DNA of 64,000 nucleotides from Panulirus ornatus (Eukaryota; Arthropoda; Malacostraca; Decapoda; Palinuridae). Below the pieces are notes generated by a model. The model searched no databases and had not been told where the DNA came from. It worked only from the letters and a program-made list of their open reading frames with translations. Below, in pieces: positions 44,962 through 55,889 of the stretch. How positions within the stretch are numbered: position 1 is the stretch's first letter; every line of letters begins with the position of its first letter. Where the stretch lies: assembly GCF_036320965.1 (NCBI RefSeq), contig NC_092286.1:24941977-25005976 (forward strand), written 5' to 3'. Both the position numbers and the translations under genes were made by a program.

Positions 44962-45414
44962 AGTGGTTATTGTTCACTGAAACAGACAGACATGTAATTA
45001 AACCACCCAGTCCTGAGTGTCCACTGAAACAGACAGACAGACAGACAGACATGTAATTAAACCACCCAGTCCTGAGTGTCCACTGAAACAGACAGACAGA
45101 CAGACATGTAATTAAACCACCCAGTCCTGAGTGTCCACTGAAACAGACAGACAGACAGACATGTAATTAAACCACCCAGTGCTGAGTGTCCACTGAAACA
45201 GACAGACAGACAGACATGTAATTAAACCACCCAGTGCTGAGTGTCCACTGAAACAGACAGACGGACAGACATGTAATTAAACCACCCAGTGCTGAGTGTC
45301 CACTGAAACAGACAGACAGACAGACAGACAGACATGTAATTAAACCACCCAGTGCTGAGTGTCCACTGAAACAGACAGACAGACAGACAGACAGACATGT
45401 AATTAAACCACCCT
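44962..45414. repeat. Minisatellite, about 57-65-bp unit, about 8 copies
   Basis: Units of catgtaattaaaccacccag then tgctgagtgtccactgaaac and a (CAGA)n run. Differences in the number of CAGA tetramers account for the unit length variation: a microsatellite inside a minisatellite. Confidence 0.94.
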
Positions 45415-45630
45415 GGCAGGTTGTTTTTTAAACCAAAAACATAACTTTAAACAAAAAATTACGAAAGTTTGGAATTCAAATTTTGCTCAATTCATCCTAT
45501 TTCTAAAAAGATTTAATCCTGTTTCTATGATTTGATTTTGAAAAGGAAGGTCCCCTTTTTTGGATTTCAAGTCATCTATTTCTAAATGTCTTTGTCAAAT
45601 TAGCCATCTCATCTGTTCTAATGAGATGTC

Positions 45631-45631
<1 letters not shown>
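45415..45631. other. AT-rich unique interval
   Basis: No gene or repeat family recognised. Confidence 0.4.

Positions 45632-45725
<94 letters not shown>
45632..45725. repeat. (CT)n microsatellite
   Basis: About 47 CT dinucleotides, among the longest in the window. Confidence 0.98.
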
Positions 45726-45728
<3 letters not shown>

Positions 45729-45734
45729 TGTGTC

Positions 45735-46602
45735 TATCATTATGCTAAGCTTAGAGCAAGTGTATCCTTATGTTAAGCTTAGAGTAAGTTTATTATTATG
45801 CTAAGCTTAGAGCAAGTGTATTACTATGTTAAGCTGAGAGCGAGTGTATTATTATGTTAAGCTTAGAGTAAGTTTATTATTATGCTAAGCTTAGAGCAAG
45901 TGTATTACTATGTTAAGCTTAGAGTCAGTTTATTATTATGCTAAGCTTAGAGCAAGTGTATTACTAAGTTAAGCTTAGAGCGAGTGTATTATTATGTTAA
46001 GCTTAGAGTAAGTTTATTATTATGCTAAGCTTAGAGCAAGTGCATTACTATGTTAAGCTTAGAGCGAGTGTATTATTATGTTAAGCTTAGAGTAAGTTTA
46101 TTATTCTGCTAAGCTTAGAGCAAGTGTATTATTATGTTAAGCTTAGAGTAAGTTTATTATTATGCTAAGCTTAGAGCTAGTGTATTATCATGCTAAGCTT
46201 AGAGCGAGTGTATCATTATGCTAAGCTTAGAGCAAGTGTATTATGCTAAGCTTAGAGCTAGTGTATTATCATGCTAAGCTTAGAGCGAGTGTATCATTAT
46301 GCTAAGCTTAGAGCAAGTGTATTATGCTAAGCTTAGAGCAAGTGTATTATCATGCTAAGCTTAGAGCGAGTGTATCATTATGCTAAGCTTAGAGCAAGTG
46401 TATTATGCTAAGCTTAGAGCAAGTGTATTATCATACTAAGCTTAGAGCGAGTGTATCATTATGCTAAGCTTAGAGCAAGTGTATTATCATGCTAAGCTTA
46501 GAGCGAGTGTATCATTATGCTAAGCTTAGAGCAAGTGTATTATGCTAAGCTTAGAGCTAGTGTATTAGGCTAAGCTTAGAGCTAGTGTATCATGCTAAGC
46601 TT
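45735..46602. repeat. Minisatellite, 25-28-bp unit, about 31 copies
   Basis: Units of ctaagcttagagcaagtgta then ttattatg, with a shortened ttatg form in the right half. ctaagcttag is a perfect 10-bp palindrome (HindIII core) in most units. Confidence 0.95.
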
Positions 46603-46695
46603 GAAGCAGATGTATTTAGCAGTATGTACATATGGAGATGTTTACTGTAATATCGCCATCTGTCACATATGTTAGGAAAGTTAAAGTCTATTGAC
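46603..46695. other. Short unique interval
   Basis: Spacer between two arrays. Nothing recognised. Confidence 0.35.
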
Positions 46696-47446
46696 AATTT
46701 ATGTAATCTTACTGAAGCTTTCTGTAATATTACTGAAGCTTTCTGTAATCTTACTGAAACTTTATGTAATATTACTGAAGCTTTCTGTAACAGTACTGAA
46801 GCTTTCTGCAATATTACTGAAGTTTTCTGTAATATTACTGAAGTTTTCTGTAATATTACTGAAGCTTTCTGTAATATTACTGAAACTTTCTGTAATATTA
46901 CTGAAACTTTCTGTAATATTACTGAAACTTTCTGCAATATTACTGAAACTTTCTGTAATATTACTGAAACTTTCTGCAATATTACTGAAACTTTCTGTAA
47001 TATTACTGAAACTTTCTGTAATATTACTGAGGTTTTCTGTAATATTACTGAAACTTTCTGTAATATTACTGAAACTTTCTGCAATATTACTGAAACTTTC
47101 TGCAATATTACTGAAACTTTCTGTAATATTACTGAAACTTTCTGCAATATTACTGAAACTTTCTGTAATATTACTGAAACTTTCTGTAATATTACTGAAA
47201 CTTTCTGTAATATTACTGAGGTTTTCTGTAATATTACTGAAACTTTCTGTAATATTACTGAAACTTTCTGCAATATTACTGAAACTTTCTGCAATATTAC
47301 TGAAACTTTCTGTAATATTACTGAAACTTTCTGCAATATTACTGAAACTTTCTGTAATATTACTGAAACTTTCTGCAATATTACTGAAACTTTCTGTAAT
47401 ATTACTGAGGTTTTCTGTAATATTACTGAAGTTTTCTGTAATATTA
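46696..47446. repeat. Minisatellite, 21-bp unit, about 36 copies
   Basis: Units of gaaactttctgtaatattac plus t, with tgtaat/tgcaat and gaaac/gaggt variants. The order of variants repeats as a block: units around 46860-47050, 47050-47230 and 47240-47440 are near copies of about 190 bp. This is a higher-order repeat. Seven-codon frames are artefacts. Confidence 0.95.
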
Positions 47447-47900
47447 AGCTGTTTTACAATATTTCAAAAACACATATGATATCACTTATCAGACCTCTTT
47501 AGTAAGAATTATACTTAATATACTTAATATACTTAAGACTTATAACTTATATACTTAATATACTTAAGACTTATAATATACTTAAGACACAAGTGAGTCT
47601 GTGCACTTATTCACCATCTCTTGATCAGACTCACGTGAATATATCGACACTCATGTCTTAAGTGTAAGTGCGTTACGTAACACTTATTATAAGTGTGGGT
47701 TGAATGTATACTTAAACATCACACATGGTTAGCTGGACATTCTTCACCCTCGTGTAGATAAGTGTACTTAAAAACTCGGGTAGAGAAAAGTATGCTTAAG
47801 TGGGTAAAAGTATGTTTAAGTGAGTAAAAGTAAGTGTAAGTAAGCCATTCTTAAGTATATGTCACACTTTTCGCGCCAGTGTTTTCAAAAGATCAGGGAA

Positions 47901-47904
<4 letters not shown>
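47447..47904. other. Unique interval with recurrent cttaag motifs
   Basis: A short repeat of acttaatatacttaagactt occupies 47510-47590. The 10-bp palindrome gttacgtaac lies near 47674. No gene recognised. Confidence 0.45.

Positions 47905-47988
<84 letters not shown>
47905..47988. repeat. (AT)n microsatellite
   Basis: About 42 AT dinucleotides bounding a family B element on its left side. Confidence 0.97.
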
Positions 47989-47990
<2 letters not shown>

Positions 47991-48122
47991 CCATTTTTAG
48001 AAAGTTGAAAAAAAAAAATACAAGGAGGGGAGGATTTCTGGCCCCCCGCTCCCGTCCCCTCTAGTCGCCTTCTACGACACGTGAGGAATACGTGGGAAGT
48101 ATTCTTTCACCCCTATCCCCAG
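47989..48122 (-). mobile_element. Dispersed repeat family B, head portion
   Basis: On the minus strand it reads ccctggggataggggtgaaa, cgtgtcgtagaaggcgacta, cggggggccagaaatcctcc, then a T run and caactttctaaaaatggga. It is sandwiched between two AT tracts. The second tract connects it to the 3' end of a retrotransposon. Confidence 0.72.
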
Positions 48123-48124
48123 GG

Positions 48125-48127
<3 letters not shown>

Positions 48128-48202
<75 letters not shown>

Positions 48203-48231
48203 CATATATATATACATACATATATATATAC
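48128..48231. repeat. (AT)n with TACATA interruptions
   Basis: About 104 bp. The side next to the retrotransposon is interrupted (tatacatacatatatat). Confidence 0.97.
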
Positions 48232-50684
48232 CCCGGTATACCACATCGTTCCAATTCACTCTATTCCTTGCACGCCTTTCACCCTCCTGCATGTTCAGGC
48301 CCCGATCACACAAAATCTTTTTCACTCCATCTTTCCACCTCCAATTTGGTCTCCCACTTCTCCTCGTTCCCTCCACCTCCGACACATATATCCTCTTGGT
48401 CAATCTTTCCTCACTCATTCTCTCCATGTGACCAAACCATTTCAAAACACCCTCTTCTGCTCTCTCAACCACGCTCTTTTTATTTCCACACATCTCTCTT
48501 ACCCTTACGTTACTCACTCGATCAAACCACCTCACACCACATATTGTCCTCAAACATCTCATTTCCAGCACATCCATCCTCCTCCGCACAACTCTGTCCA
48601 TAGCCCACGCCTCGCAACCATACAACATCGTTGGAACCACTATTCCTTCAAACATACCCATTTTTGCTTTCCGAGATAATGTTCACGACTTCCACACATT
48701 CTTCAATGCTCCCAGAATTTTCGCCCCCTCCCCCACCCTATGATTCACTTCCGCTTCCATGGTTCCATCCGCTGCCAAATCCACTCTCAGATATCTAAAA
48801 CACTTTACTTCCTCCAGTTTTCTCCATTCAAACTTACCTCCCAATTGACTTGACCCTCAACCCTACTGTACCTAATAACCTTGCTCTTATTCACATTTAC
48901 TCTCAACTTTCTTCTTTCACACACTTTACCAAATTCAGTCACCACCTTCTGCAGTTTCTCACTCGAATCAGCCACCAGCGCTGTATCATCAGCGAACAAC
49001 AACAGACACTTCCCAAGCTCTCTCATCCACAACAGACTGCATACTTGCCCCTCTTTCCAAAACTCTTGCATTCACCTCCCTAACAACCCCATCCATAAAC
49101 AAATCAAACAACCATGGAGACATCACACACCCCTGCCACAAACCTACATTCACTGAGAACCAATCACTTTCCTCTCTTCCTACACGTACACATGCCTTAC
49201 ATCCTCGATAAAAACTTTTCACTGCTTCTAACAACTTGCCTCCCACACCATATATTCTTAATACCTTCCACAGAGCATCTCTATCAACTCTATCATATGC
49301 CTTCTCCAGATCCATAAATGCTACATACAAATCCATTTGCTTTTCTAAGTATTTCTCACATACATTCTTCAAAGCAAACACCTGATCTACACATCCTCTA
49401 CCACTTCTGAAACCACACTGCTCTTCCCCAATCTGATGCTCTGTACATGCCTTCACCCTCTCAATCAATACCCTCCCATATAATTTACCAGGAATACTCA
49501 ACAAACTTATACCTCTGTAATTTGAGCACTCACTCTTATCCCCTTTGCCTTTGTACAATGGCACTATGCACGCATTCCGCCAATCCTCAGGCACCTCACC
49601 ATGAGTCATACATACATTAAATAACCTTACCAACCAGTCAACAATACAGTCACCCCCTTTTTTAATAAATTCCACTGCAATACCATCCAAACCTGCTGCC
49701 TTGCCGGCTTTCATCTTCCGCAAAGCTTTTACTACCTCTTCTCTGTTTACCAAATCATTTTCCCTAACCCTCTCACTCTGCACACCACCTCGACCAAAAC
49801 ACCCTATATCTGCCACTCTGTCATCAAACACATTCAACAAACCTTCAAAATACTCACTCCATCTCCTTCTCACATCACCACTACTTGTTATCACCTCCAC
49901 AATAGCCCCCTTCACTGAAGCTCCCATTTGTTCCCTCGTCTTACGCACTTTATTTGCCTCCATCCAAAACATCTTTTTATTCTCCCTAAAATTTAATGAT
50001 ACTCTCTCACCCCAACTCTCATTTGCCCTCTTTTTCACCTCTTGCACCTTTCTCTTGACCTCCTGCCTCTTTCTTTTATACATATTCCAGTCATTTGCAT
50101 TATTTCCCTGCAAAAATCGTCCAAATGCCTCTCTCTTCTCTTTCACTAATAATCTTACTTCTCATCCCATCACTCACTACCCTTTCTAATCTGCCCACCT
50201 CCCACGCTTTTCGTGCCACAAGCATCTTTTGCGCAATCCATCACTGCTTCCCTAAATACATTCCATTCCTCCCCCACTCCCCTTATGTCCCTTGTTCGTA
50301 CCTTTTCCATTCGGTACTCAGTCTCTCCTGGTACTTCCTCAGACAAGTCTCCTTCCCAAGCTCACTTACTTTCACCATTCTTCTCACCCCAACATTCTCT
50401 CTTCTTTTCTGAAAACCTCTACAAACCTTCACTTTCGCCTCCACAAGATAATGATCAGACATCCCTCCAGTTGCACCTCTCAGCACACTGACATCCAAAA
50501 GTCTCTCTTTCGCGCGCCTGTCAATTAACACATAATCAATAACGCTCTCTGGCCATCTCTCCTACTTACATACGTATACTTATGTATATCTCTCTTTTTA
50601 AACCAGGTATTTCTAATCACCAGTCCTTTTTCAGCACATAAATCTACAAGCTCTTCACCATTTCCATTTACAACACTGAACACC

Positions 50685-50686
<2 letters not shown>
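48232..50686 (-). mobile_element. APE-type non-LTR retrotransposon, longest copy, inactive
   Basis: Minus-strand copy of about 2.45 kb. The 5' part (50283-50686) is the end of an apurinic-type endonuclease, with the GGMSDHYLVEAKVKV block holding the SDH motif. Its N-terminal portion is missing, cut off at an AT tract. The 385-codon frame at 48989-50146 holds a reverse transcriptase N-part (KALRKMKAGKAAGLDGI, SNYRGISLLSIPGKLYGRVL, CGFRSGRGCVDQVFALKNV, VAFMDLEKAYDRVDRDAL, GLWQGCVMSPWLFDLFMDGV). A frameshift near 49010 puts the catalytic FADDTALVADSSEKLQKVV in another frame (48805-49071). A C-terminal frame (48250-48661) reads LYGCEAWAMD and RRSGRPNWRWKDGV, as in the thumb and tail of such elements. 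The 3' end is ccggggtata then an AT tract. At least two frameshifts make it non-functional. I place it in the RTE/Jockey-like group without a firm clade. Confidence 0.92.
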
Positions 50687-50757
<71 letters not shown>

Positions 50758-50778
50758 TATATATATATATATATATAT
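50687..50778. repeat. (AT)n microsatellite
   Basis: About 45 AT dinucleotides with one TAAT interruption. It marks the 5' truncation point of the retrotransposon. Confidence 0.97.
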
Positions 50779-50819
50779 GCCTTTTCTTTTTGCAGTTTTT
50801 CTAAACTTGGAAACGTAAA

Positions 50820-51588
50820 TCAAACATGAAAATAATGACAAATACATTAGATGAATTGTAAAACAAGTGAACATTATAACAAATACGTTAAATAGGTTGT
50901 GGAACAAGTGAACATTAGAACAAACACATTAGATAGCTTATAGAACAAGTGAACATTAGAACAAACACATTAGATAGCTTATAGAACAAGTGAACATTAG
51001 AACAAACACATTAGATAGCTTATAGAACTAGTGAACATTAGAACAAACACATTAGATAGCTTATAGAACAAGTGAACATTAGAACAAATACATTAGATAG
51101 CTTATAGAACAAGTGAACATTAGAACAAACACATTAGATAGCTTATAGAACAAGTGAACATTAGAACAAATACATTAGATAGCTTATAGAAGAAGTGAAC
51201 AGTAGAACAAATACATTAGATAGGTTGTAGAACAAGTGAACATTAGAACAAACACATTAGATAGCTTATAGAAGAAGTGAACATTAGAACAAATACATTA
51301 GATAGGTTGTAGAACAAGTGAACATTAGAACAAACACATTAGATAGCTGATAGAACAAGTAGACATTAGAACAAACACATTAGATAGCTTATAGAACATG
51401 TGAACATTAGAGCAAACACATTAGATAGCTTATAGAACATGTGAACATTAGAACAAATACATTAGATAGCTTATAGAACATGTGAACATTAGAACAAACA
51501 CATTAGATAGCTTATAGAACAAGTGAACATTAGAACAAACACATTAGATAGCTTATAGAACATGTGAACATTAGAACAAATACATTTC
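50820..51588. repeat. Minisatellite, 41-bp unit, about 18 copies
   Basis: Units of cattagatagcttatagaac then aagtgaacattagaacaaac and a. Edge units are more diverged (gaattgtaaaac, ggttgtggaac). Confidence 0.95.
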
Positions 51589-51880
51589 ACGTACCTTTTA
51601 ATTACACTTGGTAAACTTATCTTTGAAACACCGTACTGTTATGTTCTGCAGTTCCCATAAGAATATGATTGCCACTGGAGTTTTTCTAAGTGTTCTTCTT
51701 ATGCACAGTGTGTGTGCGTCCTTCATATATATAGTGAGGGGTTAGTATATAGGTCATATATGAAGGGAAGTTATAGCGAGGGGAAGTTGTGGAGGAGGGA
51801 GCGGAGCGCGCGAGACAGACTCACAACACACTACCTTGCTGGGGCGAGTCTGGCCCCACACTGAACACACGTGGCATAGC
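51589..51880. other. Short unique interval
   Basis: No gene or repeat family recognised. Confidence 0.4.
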
Positions 51881-51881
51881 T

Positions 51882-51962
51882 TCACCCACCCACCCACCCA
51901 CTCACCCACTCACCCGCCCACCCACCCACCCTCCCGCCCACCCGCCCACCCACCCTCCCTCC
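51882..51962. repeat. C-rich (CCCA/CCCG)n tract
   Basis: Irregular cacccacccactcacccgc-type repeat of about 80 bp. Confidence 0.9.
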
Positions 51963-51969
51963 GCATACC

Positions 51970-53105
51970 ACTGCTGTGCCAGTCTGTGCCACTGTTGTGA
52001 TATGCCAGTCTGTGCCACTGTTGTGTCACTGCTAGTCTGTGTCACAGCTGTGATATGCCAGTCTGTGTCACAGCTGTGATATGCCAGTCTGTGTCACTGC
52101 TGTGATATGCTAGTCTGTGCCACTGTTGTCATATGCCAGTCTGTGCCACTGTTGTGATATGCCAGTCTGTGCCACTGCTGTGATATGCCAGTCTGTGCCA
52201 CTGTTGTGATATGCCAGTCTGTGCCACTGCTGTGATATGCCAGTCTGTGTCACTGCTGTGATATGCCAGTCTGTGCCACTGTTGAGATATGCCAGTCTGT
52301 GCCACTGCTGTGTGATATACCAGTCTGTGCCACTGTTGTGATATGCCAGTCTGTGCCACTGTTGTGTCACTGCTAGTCTGTGTCACAGCTGTGATATGCC
52401 AGTCTGTGCCACTGTTGTGATATGCCAGTCTGTGCCACTGTTGTAATATGCCAGTCTGTGTCACTGCTGTGATATGCCAGTCTGTGCCACTGTTGTGATA
52501 TGCCAGTCTGTGCCACTGCTGTAATATACCAGTCTGTGCCACTGTTGTGATATGCTAGTCTGTGCCACTGCTGTGTGATATACCAGTCTGTGCCACTGTT
52601 GTGATATGCCAGTCTGTGCCACTGCTGTGTGATATACCAGTCTGTGCCACTGTTGTGATATGCCAGTCTGTGCCACTGTTGTGTCACTGCTAGTCTGTGT
52701 CACAGCTGTGATATGCCAGTCTGTGCCACTGTTGTAATATGCCAGTCTGTGCCACTGCTGTGATATGCTAGTCTGTGCCACTGCTGTGTGATATACCAGT
52801 CTGTGCCACTGTTGTGATATGCCAGTCTGTGCCACTGCTGTAATATGCCAGTCTGTGCCACTGCTGTGTGATATACCAGTCTGTGCCACTGTTGTGATAT
52901 GCCAGTCTGTGCCACTGCTGTAATATGCCAGTCTGTGCCACTGCTGTGTGATATGCCAGTCTGTGCCACTGTTGTGATATGCCAGTCTGTGCCACTGCTG
53001 TAATATGCCAGTCTGTGCCACTGCTGTGTGATATGCCGGTCTGTGCCACTGCTGTGTGATATGCCAGTCTGTGTCACTGCTGTGTCATACCTGTCTGTGC
53101 CACCA
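51970..53105. repeat. Minisatellite, about 26-bp unit, about 43 copies
   Basis: Units of gccagtctgtgccactgttg then tgatat, with ctgtgtgata, ctgtaata and tgtcactgctagtctgtgtc variants. Blocks of several units (for example 52370-52700 against 52020-52370) are repeated in the same order. Overlapping minus-strand frames are artefacts. Confidence 0.95.
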
Positions 53106-53265
53106 GTGAAGGATTGAGTTATCACCAAATACACACCCTTCTCAACACCCACACTACATTAACTACACCTCAGCCCCTTTGACCTGGGGTCAGGTCAAAG
53201 GTCACGCCAGCGAACTCGAGAGTGTAGCACACTGTGGCTTTACGCTATTATTTCCCTTAATGGTA
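53106..53265. other. Unique island between two arrays
   Basis: A 160-bp non-repetitive island that holds the nuclear-receptor motif cluster at 53180-53204. Confidence 0.5.
53180..53204 (+). promoter_or_regulatory. Nuclear-receptor DR1 plus everted half-site
   Basis: TGACCT at 53180-53185, then AGGTCA at 53192-53197 and AGGTCA at 53199-53204. The last two form a perfect direct repeat with a 1-bp spacer (aggtcaaaggtca), the consensus DR1 bound by RXR/USP- and HNF4-type receptors. With the first half-site they also form an everted repeat with a 6-bp spacer. No promoter is visible nearby, so function is unproven. Confidence 0.45.
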
Positions 53266-53657
53266 GAAATAAATAAGTTACTGATATTGTCTTATAGAAA
53301 TAAATAAGTTATTGATATTGCCTTATAGAAATAGATAAGTTACTGATATTGTCTTATAGAAATAAATAAGTTACTGATATTGTCTTAAAGAAATAAATAA
53401 GTTACTGATATTGTCTTAAAGAAATAGATAAGTTACTGATATTGTCTTATAGAAATAAATAAGTTATTGATATTGCCTTATAGAAATAAATAAGTTACTG
53501 ATATTGTCTTATAGAAATAAATAAGTTACTGATATTGTCTTATAGAAATAAATAAGTTACTGATATTGTCTTATAGAAATAAATAAGTTACTGATATTGT
53601 CTTATAGAAATAAATAAGTTACTGATATTGTCTTATAGAAATAAATAAGTTACTGAT
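53266..53657. repeat. Minisatellite, 31-bp unit, about 12.6 copies
   Basis: Units of agaaataaataagttactga then tattgtcttat, highly uniform. Confidence 0.95.
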
Positions 53658-54091
53658 GTCTTTCGTGAGAATGGGGCAGACCATCGACCGTTTTCTATGC
53701 ATGTGCATATCTCTTCTCTCAGCTAAAGAAAACGGGGTGTGGTTAGACATCTCAATCCAAGAAACTTTTAGCATTTAATCATAAGGAGTTCCAGCTCAAC
53801 TCCTCTGTTTTTATCCTTCGTTAATTAAGAATAATTACATCCGGGTCGTTAAGACCTCCTGTGCTAATTGCTTTGTGGGTTAGGATGGTCGTTCGTCGTG
53901 TGGGGGGGGGGGGTCACAATTCCCCCCCAAAACACAGGGGGGAAAGAAAACGGTATGTCACAGCCAGGTATGGCTACAGGAAATAAAATATCTACTTTAT
54001 TGATCTGGTTATTTATTTTTTTGGAATTTGAGAATATTTCTGTTTATATATGTTAAGTTTGAAAGGCAACCTGATCTAGTAATGTGTATGG

Positions 54092-54124
<33 letters not shown>

Positions 54125-54589
54125 GGGGGGGGAGGGGGTGTAATGAATCGATATATATGGATGATTCAACACTCAAAGCTTCAGCTGGTTTCGAAGCTTC
54201 CTGAACGCAACCGTGAATTAGATTACAACATTGTCAGGTTTATATTCCAATGTTGTGTTGACCATTTACAATTGGGAAGGTACTTCTCCTACACACCCTG
54301 GAGATTCATGAACTACTACTGTTTGGGAATACGTAATTAGTGATACATTTTGAGTCTATTAGTGATACATTTTGAGTCTATGGTTCATTGTTTGGTAATA
54401 GCCATGATACACATGTAGTTTGGTCTGCCATAAAGGGATTGGAAGGCCTCTCTCTTGGCCAGATTTCAACACTGAACACTTGCTTGGATTATTAGAAAAT
54501 TGATCAGTCCTTGTGTGGATTAATTACTGATCATACAAAGGATTAACTCATCCCTGGATGGAGTGCTGCTCTCACATTTGGAGTGGTGG

Positions 54590-54593
<4 letters not shown>
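53658..54593. other. Unique interval with a short GT tract
   Basis: Contains G and C homopolymers (53900-53940), a (GT)n tract at 54092-54122 followed by G runs, and a 22-bp duplication tagtgatacattttgagtct at about 54340-54381. Short plus-strand frames lack splice or domain support. Confidence 0.5.

Positions 54594-54653
<60 letters not shown>
54594..54653. repeat. (AT)n microsatellite
   Basis: About 30 AT dinucleotides. Confidence 0.97.
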
Positions 54654-54656
<3 letters not shown>

Positions 54657-54773
54657 TAAATGAGTCGAGTCGAAAGCAATCCAATGGATCATCTCTCCCA
54701 ATTTAATCTCACACCTTAATCCCCTTTGCCCCTAGTTGCACTGCTCACTATGTTCTCTCTCTCTCTTCTACAG

Positions 54774-54872
54774 ATATTGCTGCGGTTTCTGCACCCGAGA
54801 ACTGGCTGCCTGTGTGCCCCCCCTGCAAATAATTAACTGTGGGGTGCGGCGCGCCCCTCTGACGACTCAAAG
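54774..54872 (+). CDS. 99-bp internal exon candidate, Cys-rich, unidentified
   Basis: Preceded by a strong polypyrimidine tract and acceptor (ctctctctctcttctacag) and followed by a consensus donor (caaag|gtaagt). Only one of the three plus-strand frames is open throughout. It begins after one base completing a codon and ends with two bases (phase 2 at both ends), so the exon is a symmetric 33-codon cassette. The peptide starts YCCGFCTRELAACVPPLQ and continues IINCGVRRAPLTTQ, with five cysteines. I recognise no family. No flanking exon was found in the window: a minisatellite starts 46 bp after the donor and an AT tract lies 120 bp before the acceptor. Both boundary signals are good, but such sites can occur by chance. 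Confidence 0.45.
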
Positions 54873-54917
54873 GTAAGTCATTCTCAAGTTTGTTTCTTTT
54901 CTTACAGAGCTCAACTC

Positions 54918-55538
54918 TAGAACGCAGTGCCCTTCCCCATGTCTGAACGCATTGCCCTTCCCCATGTCTGAACGCACTACCCTTCCCCATGTCTGAACGC
55001 AGTGCTCTTCCCCATATCTGAACGCACTACCCTTCCCCATGTCAGAACGCACTGCCCTTCCCCATGTCTGAACGCACTACCCTTCCCCATGTCTGAACGC
55101 ACTGCCCTTCCCCATGTCTGAACGCACTGCCCTTCCCCATGTCTGAACGCACTGCCCTTCCCCATGTCAGAACGCACTGCCCTTCCCCATGTCTGAACGC
55201 ACTACCCTTCCCCATGTCAGAACGCACTGCCCTTCCCCATGTCAGAACGCACTGCCCTTCCCCATGTCTGAACGCATTGCCCTTCCCCATGTTCGAACGC
55301 ATTGCCCTTCCCCATGTCTGAACGCATTGCCCTTCCCCATGTCTGAACTCATTGCCCTTCCCCATGTCTGAACGCACTGCCCTTCCCCATGTCTGAACTC
55401 ATTGCCCTTCCCCATGTCTGAACGCACTGCCCTTCCCCATGTCTGAACGCATTGCCCTTCCCCATGTTCGAACGCATTGCCCTTCCCCATGTCTGAACGC
55501 ATTGCCCTTCCCCATGTCTGAACTCATTGCCCTTCCCC
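54918..55538. repeat. Minisatellite, 25-bp unit, about 25 copies
   Basis: Units of ccttccccatgtctgaacgc then actgc or attgc, with gttcgaacg and gtcagaacg variants. Blocks near 55250-55350 and 55430-55530 share the same variant order. Confidence 0.95.
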
Positions 55539-55889
55539 CATAGCCTTTCTTAACAGCGTTCGAACTGACCCCATTTTGAACGTCAGGTCGTATGCGTCCA
55601 ATGGAACTGATCGCGTGTGAACTTCGTGGTTTCTTCCCGTCTTCGGCCCCCCGTGTGACCAAGCCCTAGCTGATCATCATGAGGGGTAATGACCCCGTTA
55701 CGAAGTCCCTTTTTGAATTGAGTTGCGTCGTTAGCAGCAGCGGAATGGCTAGCGAAACGATCGTTACGTTACCTTACTACCGATGACGTCACGGAATGAC
55801 CACCACACAAACAACCCCCTCCCCCCTCTCCCACCCCCACCCCCACGACGAGATAAGTGGGTCAACCCACAGTGGGTTCCCCATTAGCT
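55539..55889. other. Unique interval without a recognisable gene
   Basis: Contains a perfect CRE palindrome tgacgtca at 55784-55791. The minus-strand frames that cross it continue from the G-rich array and are not credible. Confidence 0.45.

Noticed and set aside
48232..50686. Active retrotransposon
   Set aside because: The endonuclease start is missing, and at least two frameshifts interrupt the reverse transcriptase region.
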